From the IMG/VR virus record IMGVR_UViG_3300010413_000167, positions 1 to 24,115 of that record: a stretch of 24,115 nucleotides of DNA. The stretch is one strand, 5' to 3'. The stretch is from a virus. The translations under genes and the position numbers were made by a program. The notes beneath the pieces are model-generated. The model was not told the DNA's origin. It saw only the letters and a program-made list of their open reading frames with translations, and ran no database searches. Shown here piece after piece: positions 7,158 to 15,298 of the stretch; positions within the stretch are counted from its first letter, which is position 1, and every line of letters starts with the position of its first letter.

Positions 7158-7909
7158 CGTGGGATTCTCACAATCACTCGATTTGCTTTGCGCTTCCGGA
7201 CCGGGACATCGGTCAGTGACTTGATCAGATGCTCTGGGAGATTCATTGTCGACCCGACACCACATTGGGCAGCAACCGGATCAGTGATCATCAGAGTGTT
7301 TGTCCCCGAGTCAAAATGGATGTACGGCGCCTGGGATTCGACGAGGTCTGAGATCTGCCGCCAGTAACTGCTATCCGGCGGCATGACAAACGGGTCGAGC
7401 GGGAGATCCTCGATGCGGAACTCGCAGCGGAAACCCGCCATGTGAGCCAGCGTGGTCACGACTCCACGCAATGTCATCCTCGGGCCCATCGTGACAGTCG
7501 TGTAAACCCCGATTGGGTCGGTGTAGCTGGCGACTGCCCGTCGCGCATTGTTCGGGTCACGAGCAAAAACCAGTGTTTGTCGTGGGCGTTTGCGTTGCAT
7601 CAGCCAGATTGCCTCGTACCCCTGGACAGTGATGGTAGGCACATCACCGTCTATGCTGATGTCCGGCTGGATGTCCGGTGGAATGACGCCGGCCCGCATG
7701 AGCAGTTCAGCCCTCGGGACCGTACCGTCGTAGCTCGCATAGATGTCCCACGGCACCCCAAGCTCGAGGTTGTGGTAGCCACGCAACGTAACTCGAAAAC
7801 TTCCGTAGAGAGTATTTTCGCCCTGCTCAATGTGGATCTCTGATGTCCAGTCGGTAATGTCCCGGCCACCCATGAGCACCAATAGTTTGACCCGGACTAC
7901 ATCAGCCAA
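7154..7909 (-). CDS. Tail hub protein, N-terminal part (gp27/gpD-like)
   Basis: This 251-residue protein has the recurring features of tail-hub/baseplate hub proteins: VLMGGRDITDWTSEIHI (residues 11-28), DISIDGDVPTITVQGYEAIW, LRGVVTTLAHMAGFRCE, and SSYWRQISDLVESQAPYIHF followed by TNTLMITDP. These match the first domains of hub proteins that cap the tube and hold the puncturing device. It ends before the domain in which a longer hub would continue, and the next gene supplies that part. The start is TTG at 7909, with GGGGGTGA about three nt upstream; no ATG fits. It overlaps the previous gene by 8 nt and the next by 4 nt (ATGA). Confidence 0.82.
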   Translation of the reverse strand: MADVVRVKLLVLMGGRDITDWTSEIHIEQGENTLYGSFRVTLRGYHNLELGVPWDIYASYDGTVPRAELLMRAGVIPPDIQPDISIDGDVPTITVQGYEAIWLMQRKRPRQTLVFARDPNNARRAVASYTDPIGVYTTVTMGPRMTLRGVVTTLAHMAGFRCEFRIEDLPLDPFVMPPDSSYWRQISDLVESQAPYIHFDSGTNTLMITDPVAAQCGVGSTMNLPEHLIKSLTDVPVRKRKANRVIVRIPR

Positions 7910-8759
7910 AGGTCACCCCCAGACCCTCGAGGACGGTCCTCGTCGTATCGTCCGGGACAATGATCTCAACCACCGTCCCCCGGACAACCCCGTAGACGAC
8001 CATCGACGCAGGCAATTTGGTAAGCACCTCCGCACCGACAATCACCGATGCCTTGTGCCCATGCCGGAAGTAGACCCCGGTGATCACCGATGCTGGTTGG
8101 CTCGTACTCGTCCAGTTCTGCGTGACCATCGAAGCCGGGACTTTCTGTCCCATGTAGGCTTGCACGATCATCGAGGCGTCGACGACGTGCTCCACAAGCT
8201 CGCCGACGATTGCCGACACCGGTTGGCTCACCCTGATCGGGTGCCCGACGTAGTAGTACAGGTCGGCTTGAGCCTTGAGGATGTCCATCGTCCAGTAGTA
8301 CGCCTCGCCGGTACACCGGTCGGTCCCGTTGTTCAGACAGATCCAGTAGGCTCGCATCGACGAGATTGGTCGTGTGAACTCGTGCGCTGTGTAGTAGATC
8401 ATCCCGGTCGCCGGGTAGTGCTGCTCGTGATCAAGCACAGTGAATGAAGTTGTCGAGAGGGTGCTTGAGTTGTACTTGACGACGACCGTGATCTCCTCGC
8501 CGCTCATGTAGTACCAATCGATCCGAGTTGCCACGGTCACATCAGTGAAATCGTCGACGTAGACACCACCTGAAACCTTCTTGATGCCGGTGGCCTCGAG
8601 CCCGCCATTCGCGATGGTGAAGGACTGTGAGCCGAGCAATACTTCGATCAGAGACAGGGTCATGTCGGTCGAGTCCGAAAGCTCGACAATCACCGGAGTG
8701 TTTGCGAACACATTCACCGCACCATCAGCCGGCGAAACGGAATCGACCACAACTGCCAT
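7902..8759 (-). CDS. Tail-tip protein with six tandem 14-residue repeats
   Basis: This 285-residue protein has two parts. Residues 1-110 form a beta sandwich that opens VDSVSPADGAVNVFANTPVI, the pattern of bacterial Ig-like (Big_5/SbsA-type) domains. Residues 179-262 hold six back-to-back 14-residue repeats with the core PAS-[MVI]-[IV]-[VT], for example VDASMIVQAYMGQK, VPASMVTQNWTSTS, QPASVITGVYFRHG. They predict a regular beta-solenoid or fibre shaft. Between them is a Tyr/Trp-rich linker (about 115-175). The start is ATG 8759, 1 nt past the previous stop. The stop lies inside the next gene's start region. The full family is not recognised. Confidence 0.85.
   Translation of the reverse strand: MAVVVDSVSPADGAVNVFANTPVIVELSDSTDMTLSLIEVLLGSQSFTIANGGLEATGIKKVSGGVYVDDFTDVTVATRIDWYYMSGEEITVVVKYNSSTLSTTSFTVLDHEQHYPATGMIYYTAHEFTRPISSMRAYWICLNNGTDRCTGEAYYWTMDILKAQADLYYYVGHPIRVSQPVSAIVGELVEHVVDASMIVQAYMGQKVPASMVTQNWTSTSQPASVITGVYFRHGHKASVIVGAEVLTKLPASMVVYGVVRGTVVEIIVPDDTTRTVLEGLGVTFG
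7974..8225 (-). repeat. Six tandem 42-bp coding repeats (14-residue units)
   Basis: These are residues 179-262 of the preceding protein. The units are strictly 14 residues long with no gap: QPVSAIVGELVEHV, VDASMIVQAYMGQK, VPASMVTQNWTSTS, QPASVITGVYFRHG, HKASVIVGAEVLTK, LPASMVVYGVVRGT. Positions 2-7 ([PDK]-A-S-[MVA]-[IV]-[VT]) are conserved and the last seven residues vary. The DNA units have diverged, so the repeat is held by protein structure, not by recent duplication. Confidence 0.88.
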
Positions 8760-8760
8760 G

Positions 8761-10917
8761 TCATGTCCTGACGTTCAGCCTGAGTTGCTTGAGTTCTTCG
8801 GTCGTGGTCTCGTCGATCACGTACCGCAGCCAAAACGGCACCTCTCCCTCGCCGACCTGGACGACAAACGAACCCTCGGCAAAGTCTGCGTCGAGATCAG
8901 CCGTGAGTTCGATGTAGGTACTCGTCACCCCCGATGTGGCGATCGACCGAGTGTTGAAGATCGTCGCGTCGAAGTTGGAGATAGTCACATCAGACCCAGC
9001 AGTGAACCCGATCGTGACCGGGTCGTCGATGTAGATCCGCGCAGGTTGCCCTTCAGACACCCCTGAGTCGGCGTTTGTTTTTGCGTGAACAGATGGTCCC
9101 ACATCCTCGGCGGGCAGCGTGGTGCCAACCCTGGACCCCACGGCATAGGCATTCGAGCCGGACGTGAGACCCTCGATCTCGATTTGAAACGGCGTTAGAG
9201 GAATCGTCCAGTAGTCGGTAGCCGTATGGTTGTCGTCCGCAGTCCAGTAGACGTAGATGCCGTCCTCGAGCAACACCCGGTTTCCGGCCCCGGTGACGAC
9301 GTTCTGTGCCGATGACCACGACGGCGGATACGAAGCAGCACGACCCCACTTGAACTGATCTGGCGACCCCTCACTGTCGATGTAGATGTAGAGGTTGTCC
9401 TCGACCGTCCCGGTGAAGTTGCCCTCGACGGTGATGTCGTCCGCTCCGGTCCCGGTCAGTGTTGCGGTGCCGATCGACGCCTCGTCCACCGACTTGATCG
9501 TGCCCTCGTCGAGGGTCGTCCCGTTGCCAATCCAACACGGGATTCCGATCGTCCACCGGGTTGCCACGATCGGTTTGACGACGATCGTTTTTGTCGTGCC
9601 GTCGATGGTGACTGCCGCCATGGTCCGGGTCCGCTGCCCGCAGATCGGGCGCCACCCTGCCGAGTCCGGAGAGTTCGAATCGTCGTATGTGATTTCGACC
9701 TGATCGTTCGAATCTGCGGCCCACAACGAGGAGTCTGTTGTGTTGCCCAACACCAACACCTCGAAGTCATCAGCCGCAGTGAGTCCATCCGGTTGCCAGC
9801 ACTCTTTTGGGATCGTGAGCCCACCCTCGGGTGCAACGAAGTCCGTACCCGTGGTGCCGCGCCAGTTGCTATCAGCATCGATCGTTGGGTGCAGGTTTGT
9901 TGTGTTGTCGCGAAACTTCAACGCCTGGATTTCATACTCCGTTGCGGAGTAGAAATTGACGATGTAGCGTTGGGAAACGGCACCCTCCTGGAGAACGACG
10001 TAATCGAGATTCCCAGTGCCGGACCCGTTGAGATGTACCGGGTCGGTCCACTCCGGGAAGTCATCCCAGATTTCCATCAAGTCGAAAGTGTTGGTTAGGG
10101 AATGGTTCTTGGCAAACGCCTTGACCGGGGTGCCAGTCTCGCCGCGCTGCCCTGCCCCGAGGTAGAGAGAATCCGAAAGCTCGTCCGACTCGATCGCGAT
10201 TGCCTCGAGGTTGATGTCCCCATTGGTCCGCGCCGCATAGAACTCGACGAGGTTCAAGTAGCGGATCGTGAAAAACGGTTTTCTCGATGCTGCCGAAAAC
10301 CCGACAAAGTAGTGACTGCAGTTCGACGATGATTTCGGCTTGATCCGCATCAACACTTGCCAGTCAACACCGGCTCTGAGCACGTACTCCATCTCATCGG
10401 TTACGTCGATGACCATCGCAGGGGTGTCCCGATCCTGCCCGTCGTAAACGACGGTGACCGTGTCCTCCCAGATCGGCGCGGCCTTTATGTCCTTGCCCTC
10501 AACCGGTCCCCAGATGTCATGGGTCCACGTTGTCGTGCTTGCAATGCGGTATTGCACGGTCGCCGACCCCGACTCGTCGTGCCATGCCGGCGGGAGAAGA
10601 AACCGCATCAGCTGCACGGTCCCAGAGTTTGTACCACCGAGGGAACTCTGTTTAAAAAACGTCCAGGTTGCCGAGAGGATGATCGGCGACTGCCCGATGA
10701 TTGCCCGGAGGTTTGCGAGCCGCAGACGCAGACACCACCAACGGAATGCACCGTCGACAATGTGATACGGCTCGATCTCGTCGTACTCGTTGTAGCTCCC
10801 GAGGTCGGAGTTGTTGCCCGAGTTGTTGAGGATGACAGAGTTCCCGTAAAGACATCTGATGCTGTAGCCGGGAGTCTGATCGGGATATTTCCCATACTCC
10901 AAATATCGATGACTCAT
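8761..10917 (-). CDS. Large multi-domain beta-structured baseplate/adsorption protein
   Basis: This 718-residue protein is one of the two largest complete tail-tip genes. Residues about 55-225 include a DNRLRE-like or lectin-like sandwich (QLMRFLLPPAWHDESGSA ... FVGFSAASRKPFFTIRYL). Residues about 505-575 carry a repeat-type beta motif I know from phage and adhesin proteins: YIYIDSEGSPDQFKWGR, then AGNRVLLEDGIYVYW, then DNHTATDYWTI. The C terminus FWLRYVIDETTTEELKQLRL plus NVR resembles the previous protein's. It probably forms part of the host-binding tip. No enzyme motif is seen. The start overlaps the previous stop as ATGA. Confidence 0.82.
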   Translation of the reverse strand: MSHRYLEYGKYPDQTPGYSIRCLYGNSVILNNSGNNSDLGSYNEYDEIEPYHIVDGAFRWWCLRLRLANLRAIIGQSPIILSATWTFFKQSSLGGTNSGTVQLMRFLLPPAWHDESGSATVQYRIASTTTWTHDIWGPVEGKDIKAAPIWEDTVTVVYDGQDRDTPAMVIDVTDEMEYVLRAGVDWQVLMRIKPKSSSNCSHYFVGFSAASRKPFFTIRYLNLVEFYAARTNGDINLEAIAIESDELSDSLYLGAGQRGETGTPVKAFAKNHSLTNTFDLMEIWDDFPEWTDPVHLNGSGTGNLDYVVLQEGAVSQRYIVNFYSATEYEIQALKFRDNTTNLHPTIDADSNWRGTTGTDFVAPEGGLTIPKECWQPDGLTAADDFEVLVLGNTTDSSLWAADSNDQVEITYDDSNSPDSAGWRPICGQRTRTMAAVTIDGTTKTIVVKPIVATRWTIGIPCWIGNGTTLDEGTIKSVDEASIGTATLTGTGADDITVEGNFTGTVEDNLYIYIDSEGSPDQFKWGRAASYPPSWSSAQNVVTGAGNRVLLEDGIYVYWTADDNHTATDYWTIPLTPFQIEIEGLTSGSNAYAVGSRVGTTLPAEDVGPSVHAKTNADSGVSEGQPARIYIDDPVTIGFTAGSDVTISNFDATIFNTRSIATSGVTSTYIELTADLDADFAEGSFVVQVGEGEVPFWLRYVIDETTTEELKQLRLNVRT

Positions 10918-11954
10918 GTGGTCAACCCCCTCACCTTCAGGTTCACTGCTTTCATTAGACCGATCACCGCAGAGTCAGGCATGGCAACCCGTGCCCAGAA
11001 GTATGCCGTTCCACCGGCGGTGATGGTCCCGGTCGTCTCTCCCACCTCGGTCAACGTGACATCGGAGGTGCCGTAGGTGCCCTCGGACCCGGACACGTCC
11101 GGAGCGAGCTCGAGCCAGAGATACCCGTCTGTGACCTGCAACGTGATCGAGTCCGAGGTCGGATCCGAGGTCACATAGGCGAGGACAATCTGCAGACCTT
11201 TGAGGTAGTCATTGGTGTCGTCATAATCCGCATGACCGAACTCGTACACCGTCGACCCGTCGAACCGCGCCCCGGAAACTGCCGTACCGTTGCCGCTCGG
11301 GCCCGCTACAACGATGTCGCAGACTTTGTATCCAACATCATCGCCGGTCCCATCAGCCCAGTTGGTGAACGTAATCGTGTAGGTGCCGATCACTGCCATC
11401 TTGTCTCTGGAGTCGGCACTGTGGTTGTCGATCCTGAGCACACGCGTCGTCGACCCGGCGCCGGTGAAATAGGTGCCCGGGAGTGCGGTCGCCACGCACC
11501 CCTGAGCCGGGTCTCCACCGATATTGGTGACTGCAACCCTGACGCCCGGACTCGTTGTCGTTCCGGCATTGATCACGCCGAACGCAAGCCGGTCCGACAC
11601 CACCCCAACATCGGACATTAGTTGCCCGATCGAGACCTTCGCTTTCTGCCCGGTGGTTGCCGCCGAGTCGAACACGATGTCGCATCCTGGGATCAGGTCC
11701 GAGTGGACTGTTGACCCATCGGTGGTCACCGATTCCGATGAGGTGTATGCATTGACGTTTTTGACGTTGCACGTCACCTTGCAACTCGAGTCCGAAAGCA
11801 TCTCGATCTCGTAGGTGTCGGCGATTGCCCTACCGTCCCCGCGCCATGTGACCGAGTCCAACGGTTCGTTGAGTGTGTTCTCCCACCGGAGTTGGAGATT
11901 CGAATCTGCCGAGCCCGGTACGGCGGCATCTCTCAGGACGAGTTCTGCGCTCAT
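10914..11954 (-). CDS. Beta-rich tail-tip/baseplate protein, unknown family
   Basis: This 346-residue protein lacks charged helices and is rich in Thr, Gly, Val and Asp, with alternating strands throughout, as in multi-domain beta-sandwich baseplate or fibre proteins. A central region (about residues 135-215) reads like an immunoglobulin-type sandwich: VRVAVTNIGGDPAQG ... ATALPGTYFTGAG ... IGTYTITFTNWADG. The C-terminal tail FWARVAMPDSAVIG followed by LMKAVNLKVR (319-342) resembles the C terminus of the next protein. ATG at 11954 is chosen for AGGAGA about eight nt upstream; a longer frame up to 12002 overlaps the previous gene. The stop overlaps the next start as ATGA. Confidence 0.82.
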   Translation of the reverse strand: MSAELVLRDAAVPGSADSNLQLRWENTLNEPLDSVTWRGDGRAIADTYEIEMLSDSSCKVTCNVKNVNAYTSSESVTTDGSTVHSDLIPGCDIVFDSAATTGQKAKVSIGQLMSDVGVVSDRLAFGVINAGTTTSPGVRVAVTNIGGDPAQGCVATALPGTYFTGAGSTTRVLRIDNHSADSRDKMAVIGTYTITFTNWADGTGDDVGYKVCDIVVAGPSGNGTAVSGARFDGSTVYEFGHADYDDTNDYLKGLQIVLAYVTSDPTSDSITLQVTDGYLWLELAPDVSGSEGTYGTSDVTLTEVGETTGTITAGGTAYFWARVAMPDSAVIGLMKAVNLKVRGLTT

Positions 11955-11965
11955 GACTGTGTCTC

Positions 11966-12382
11966 CTACATCTTGTACATCGTGACCTGGGCGCGTTGCC
12001 AAGTCAGTCGAGAGTTGATTGCCGACCCATCCCGAGCTGAGTCCGGATGGTCGCCGATGACAGCGTCGAATGTGGTTTCTTCTCGGGGTCCGAACACCGC
12101 ATAAAACGGTGTTCCGCCAGACTTCAGTCGAGTTGTAATGATCCCGCCGGCATCGAGCAACACGGCAAGTGTTTCGGCTTGTGCCGCATCGAGCAAGGTG
12201 AATTTCAGAACGAGCTTCGCATTGGTTGGTGTTGCGTCGTACTCCGTTACGATCCGCTGCCCGGACACGCTCGAGGCGACGGCAGTCTGCCGCCCGCGAT
12301 CCTGAAATCTCTCAACAAGGATCGGTGGTCGGTCGACGGTCAAGCTCGTCGTGCCGTTGCTCAACACAACGAATGAACTCAT
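11966..12382 (-). CDS. Tail-tip protein of unknown family, after the tape measure
   Basis: This 138-residue protein has an opening of alternating strands (SSFVVLSNGTTSLTVDRPP), a middle region AKLVLKFTLLDAAQAETLAV, and a C-terminal TFDAVIGDHPDSARDGSAIN segment. The plain beta-type pattern, the small size and the place directly after the tape measure fit a distal tail or baseplate ring component, but I recognise no family. ATG at 12382 overlaps the tape-measure stop as ATGA. The strict coupling implies it is needed with the tape measure. Confidence 0.78.
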   Translation of the reverse strand: MSSFVVLSNGTTSLTVDRPPILVERFQDRGRQTAVASSVSGQRIVTEYDATPTNAKLVLKFTLLDAAQAETLAVLLDAGGIITTRLKSGGTPFYAVFGPREETTFDAVIGDHPDSARDGSAINSRLTWQRAQVTMYKM

Positions 12383-14583
12383 GGCAAAACCCCCGCAGCA
12401 TCGGTCGGATCCAGGATCTTGCCGTCCGGGCCGACAAGCCGGAACCCGAGCACAATCGGATTCTCATCAGCGTGCTTCTGCAGACCCTTGATCTCTTCTT
12501 TTACCGTTTCGGTGACGGTGCCGAAAGCACTCTTTGCGTTCTTAGCACTCTTGTCAGACCACTCCATGAAGATCATCGGGTTTTCCGCAGGGAGTTTGGT
12601 GCAATCCAGCACTGCCTCGGCTGTGACGTAGACAATCTTCTTCGCCTGCTTCGCCACCTCGGGGAGTTGGGTTTTGATGCTCTCCCCGAACCCCTGCATG
12701 ATCCGGTCTGCTTCTTGTTTTGCGTCTCTTGCGTACTTCCCAAACTCGTCCTGTTGACCTTGTAGGTACTCGACATAGTCACCGAAATACTTCTTCATCG
12801 GGCCAATCATGAGCGGGTTGTTATAGATGCCCACCATGACATCGACGATCGTTTGGCTGATCGCTTCCCATGCCTTCATGACCAGCTCGGCACCCTTCCA
12901 GGCGTAATATCCGACGATCTGTGCGAGATTTTTTTGCGATGTCGCGATGTCGTCGTTGATACCTATCGCCATCCGTTTTGCCGCTTCCCATGCTCCCTTG
13001 AAATCACCGTTCAGTGCCTTCACGATGATTTCGATCGAGCCGGTCAACGCGGTCACCATTGCCGCCGCAACGTCTGTGATGAGCACCAATGTGACAGTCA
13101 ACACTGCCTTGATTTCCTTGCCGTATTGCCCGAAAAAGGTCTTCAGCTTTTCAAAGATCTCTTTGATGTCCGGCCAGATACGGATTGCCGTGTCCTTGAT
13201 CTTCTGGATCTGTGCCGCAAAGTGCTCGTACATGAAAACGAACACCGGTTTCGCATACTCCCAGAAATCGACCACAGCCTTTTTGATCTGTTGCCAGTAG
13301 ACCCCAACACCAACAACGATTGCGGCAATCCCGGCGGCAGCGGCGATCGACGCCGGCCCGATCGACCCGATGATCGTGATGAGCGTCCCGAGGGCAAAGA
13401 TGACCGGACCGGCGGCGACGGCAATCAGACCAATCGTCAGCACCGTCTTTTTGATCTTTGGGTCAAGCTCTTCGAATGCCGTCGTCGCCTTGGAAATGAC
13501 CTCTGACACCTTTTGCACAGCTTTGAGGACGTATGGCATGACAACGTACCCGAGCTTGACGCCAGCCGCTTGAATTGCCGCCAGTGCCATCTGGAACATG
13601 AGCATCGGTCGGCTTGCGGTCTCCTCGAACGCTTCCGCCAGGTCTCCGGTGTTGTCCTTCATGCGCTCGAAGATCTCCATGGCATCCTTCGCGTTTTCGC
13701 CGGTCAGTGCGAGCACGCCAGTCAGAGCCCGGATCCGGCTGAACATCTGCCCGGTGGGCTCGATGCCTTGGAGTTTCTCCCGCAACCCGAGCAAGGCCGG
13801 GAGCAACCCTTTCTCGTCGACCTCCTGCCGCAGTTGCCCGAGGTTGAGCCCAACATCAGACAGGGCCTTTGCCGACTTCGAGGTCGGTTTGATCAATGCG
13901 GTCATGATGGTTCTGATTGACGTTGACGCTTCCGCCGCTGGGAGACCGACACGAGTCAATCCTGCCATCGAGGCGCCCAACTCTTCGAACGAGATCCCGA
14001 GCTCGGCGCCGATCGGCACGAGTCGGCCCATGACGGGAGCGAGGTCTTCCGCATAGGCTTTACCCTCTCGGACGGTCGCGATAAGGGTGCTCGCCGCCCG
14101 CTCGGCACTCATGTTTGACTGCTTGTAGGCATTCATCGCCGAGGTGATCAGGTCCGCTGCGGTCGCGGTATCCCCGAGACCGACCGCAGATGCCATCGCA
14201 GACTTTTCGAGGATATCCATTGCCTCCGCCGTTTTGAACCCGGCAGAGGTCACAAAAAACAGACCGTTGGCGAGGTCTTGCGGTGCCTTGCCGACCTTCG
14301 GGGCAAGCTCGAGCAGATCTTTTCCCCACTGATCGACCTGTTCTCGGGAAACACCAACGAGAGAGACGATCTTGGTCATCGACTCGTCGAAGGTCGTTGC
14401 CATCTTCGTACTTTGGATTGCCGCCATCCCCATCGGAACGGTAAGACCATAGGTGAGTCCCTTGCCCATCCCCTGAAGTTCCCGCCCGACTGCCCGCATC
14501 TTCCGTTGAACACGCTTCATGTCCCGAAAGAATTGTTCAGTGTGCATCCCGAGAAGAATGTCGAGTTTTGCCAAAGTTGCCAT
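12379..14583 (-). CDS. Tail tape measure protein, TP901 type
   Basis: This 734-residue protein sets tail length and is likely ejected with the DNA. The N-terminal coiled coil (MHTEQFFRDMKRVQRKMRAV) leads into the TP901 core: ATTFDESMTKIVSLVGVS, then DLANGLFFVTSAGF, then LGISFEELGASMAGLTRVGL (residues 62-214). A large hydrophobic segment, about 380-430 (LTIGLIAVAAGPVIFALGTL and AGIAAIVVGVGVYW), may cross the host membrane during ejection. No peptidase or lytic domain is seen after it. At about 0.15 nm per residue the tail would be roughly 110 nm if the protein is uncut. The start overlaps the T-domain stop as TGATG, with an AAGG-type site about 8 nt away. Confidence 0.95.
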   Translation of the reverse strand: MATLAKLDILLGMHTEQFFRDMKRVQRKMRAVGRELQGMGKGLTYGLTVPMGMAAIQSTKMATTFDESMTKIVSLVGVSREQVDQWGKDLLELAPKVGKAPQDLANGLFFVTSAGFKTAEAMDILEKSAMASAVGLGDTATAADLITSAMNAYKQSNMSAERAASTLIATVREGKAYAEDLAPVMGRLVPIGAELGISFEELGASMAGLTRVGLPAAEASTSIRTIMTALIKPTSKSAKALSDVGLNLGQLRQEVDEKGLLPALLGLREKLQGIEPTGQMFSRIRALTGVLALTGENAKDAMEIFERMKDNTGDLAEAFEETASRPMLMFQMALAAIQAAGVKLGYVVMPYVLKAVQKVSEVISKATTAFEELDPKIKKTVLTIGLIAVAAGPVIFALGTLITIIGSIGPASIAAAAGIAAIVVGVGVYWQQIKKAVVDFWEYAKPVFVFMYEHFAAQIQKIKDTAIRIWPDIKEIFEKLKTFFGQYGKEIKAVLTVTLVLITDVAAAMVTALTGSIEIIVKALNGDFKGAWEAAKRMAIGINDDIATSQKNLAQIVGYYAWKGAELVMKAWEAISQTIVDVMVGIYNNPLMIGPMKKYFGDYVEYLQGQQDEFGKYARDAKQEADRIMQGFGESIKTQLPEVAKQAKKIVYVTAEAVLDCTKLPAENPMIFMEWSDKSAKNAKSAFGTVTETVKEEIKGLQKHADENPIVLGFRLVGPDGKILDPTDAAGVLP

Positions 14584-14942
14584 CAGGCACCACCTTCCCT
14601 CACCGCACCGATCGCCTCGAGGAAGGCGAGCGTTTCATCCGAGACCTTGTCCGAGATCTTGTTGGGTGCCACCTCCCGACTGGACTGTGCCTGCCACGGG
14701 TCAAGGTCGAAAAAGTCTCCGGGCGCCACTCCCTTTTTCCCCTTCTCGATGAACAGGTTTCCGATCGTCGCGCAGATCATCCCGGACCTGTAGTCGTCCT
14801 TGATTTGTCCGAATGGCTGGATCTGATAGAACGCGAGCCACTCACTGAATTCATGCGACCCCATCCGCGACTGGAGTTCACCCACGGTGGCACCGAGTGC
14901 CAATGCGAGAACAAACCAGAACCGATGGAGAGGTCGCATCAT
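14583..14942 (-). CDS. Tail assembly chaperone, T-domain (expressed as GT fusion)
   Basis: This 119-residue segment carries the well-known T-domain motif: LALALGATVGELQSRM, then HEFSEWLAFYQIQPFG (residues 12-45). It is read mainly after a -1 frameshift at 14945-14951, giving the upstream protein to N118 plus Leu plus this sequence. The ATG at 14942 overlaps the upstream stop as ATGA but has no good ribosome binding site at a suitable distance, which favours expression through the fusion. The T-domain contacts the tail tube protein in lambda. The stop overlaps the tape-measure start as TGATG. Confidence 0.9.
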   Translation of the reverse strand: MMRPLHRFWFVLALALGATVGELQSRMGSHEFSEWLAFYQIQPFGQIKDDYRSGMICATIGNLFIEKGKKGVAPGDFFDLDPWQAQSSREVAPNKISDKVSDETLAFLEAIGAVREGGA

Positions 14943-15298
14943 GAGTTTCCCGAGAGTTCCTCGATGTCGGTGTTCGAAATTTTGTTGATCTTCCGCGCAA
15001 CCTCGAACACCCGGTCGAGGGCAACCGAACTGAGCTTGGTGACAAGTTCGATATCAGACGACATAAACACCGGATTCCGATCGGCATCGGTGACAGTCGC
15101 GACGGCGAGCTTCGCCCGGAAGTCCCGCAAATCCTGTTTCGGAACATCTCCGGTCATGTCGAGCACCGACTGTTCCCAGGCGTCACGTTGCCGCCCGTCC
15201 ATCTCCGAGACGTAGACAGATCCACCCCATTCCGGAACCTCGACCTCGACGATCGCGAGCGGGCCCGCACCCAAAATCTGATCTCTGGTAAGCATCAT
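14939..15298 (-). CDS. Tail assembly chaperone, G-type (upstream half of the frameshift pair)
   Basis: This 119-residue protein is soluble, with the opening LTRDQILGAGPLAIVEVEVPEWG, then VYVSEMDGRQRDAWEQSV, and a helical C-terminal half. These match the G chaperone type that binds the tape measure before the tube forms. It starts at ATG 15298, overlapping the previous stop as ATGA; a second in-frame ATG at 15295 is equally possible. It ends E-L-S-G-N-S-stop at a G GGA AAC slippery heptamer, in the correct phase, and the next gene is in the -1 frame. A fraction of ribosomes should therefore make a fused GT product of about 238 residues. Confidence 0.9.
   Translation of the reverse strand: MMLTRDQILGAGPLAIVEVEVPEWGGSVYVSEMDGRQRDAWEQSVLDMTGDVPKQDLRDFRAKLAVATVTDADRNPVFMSSDIELVTKLSSVALDRVFEVARKINKISNTDIEELSGNS
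14945..14951 (-). promoter_or_regulatory. Programmed -1 frameshift slippery heptamer GGGAAAC
   Basis: In the upstream chaperone frame the codons are TCG GGA AAC TCA TGA, so G GGA AAC is in the X XXY YYZ phase, and a stop follows after one further codon. After slipping to GGG AAA the ribosome reads CTC ATG ATG CGA, which is exactly the frame of the downstream chaperone gene. Lambda uses GGGAAAG at the same junction. A GAGGAA box lies 5 nt upstream of the heptamer and could stimulate slipping as an internal Shine-Dalgarno element. Confidence 0.85.

Noticed and set aside
7154-7160. Frameshift between the two hub genes instead of reinitiation
   Set aside because: The junction codons (ATC CCA CGA TGA) contain no slippery heptamer. 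ATGA reinitiation is the simpler reading.
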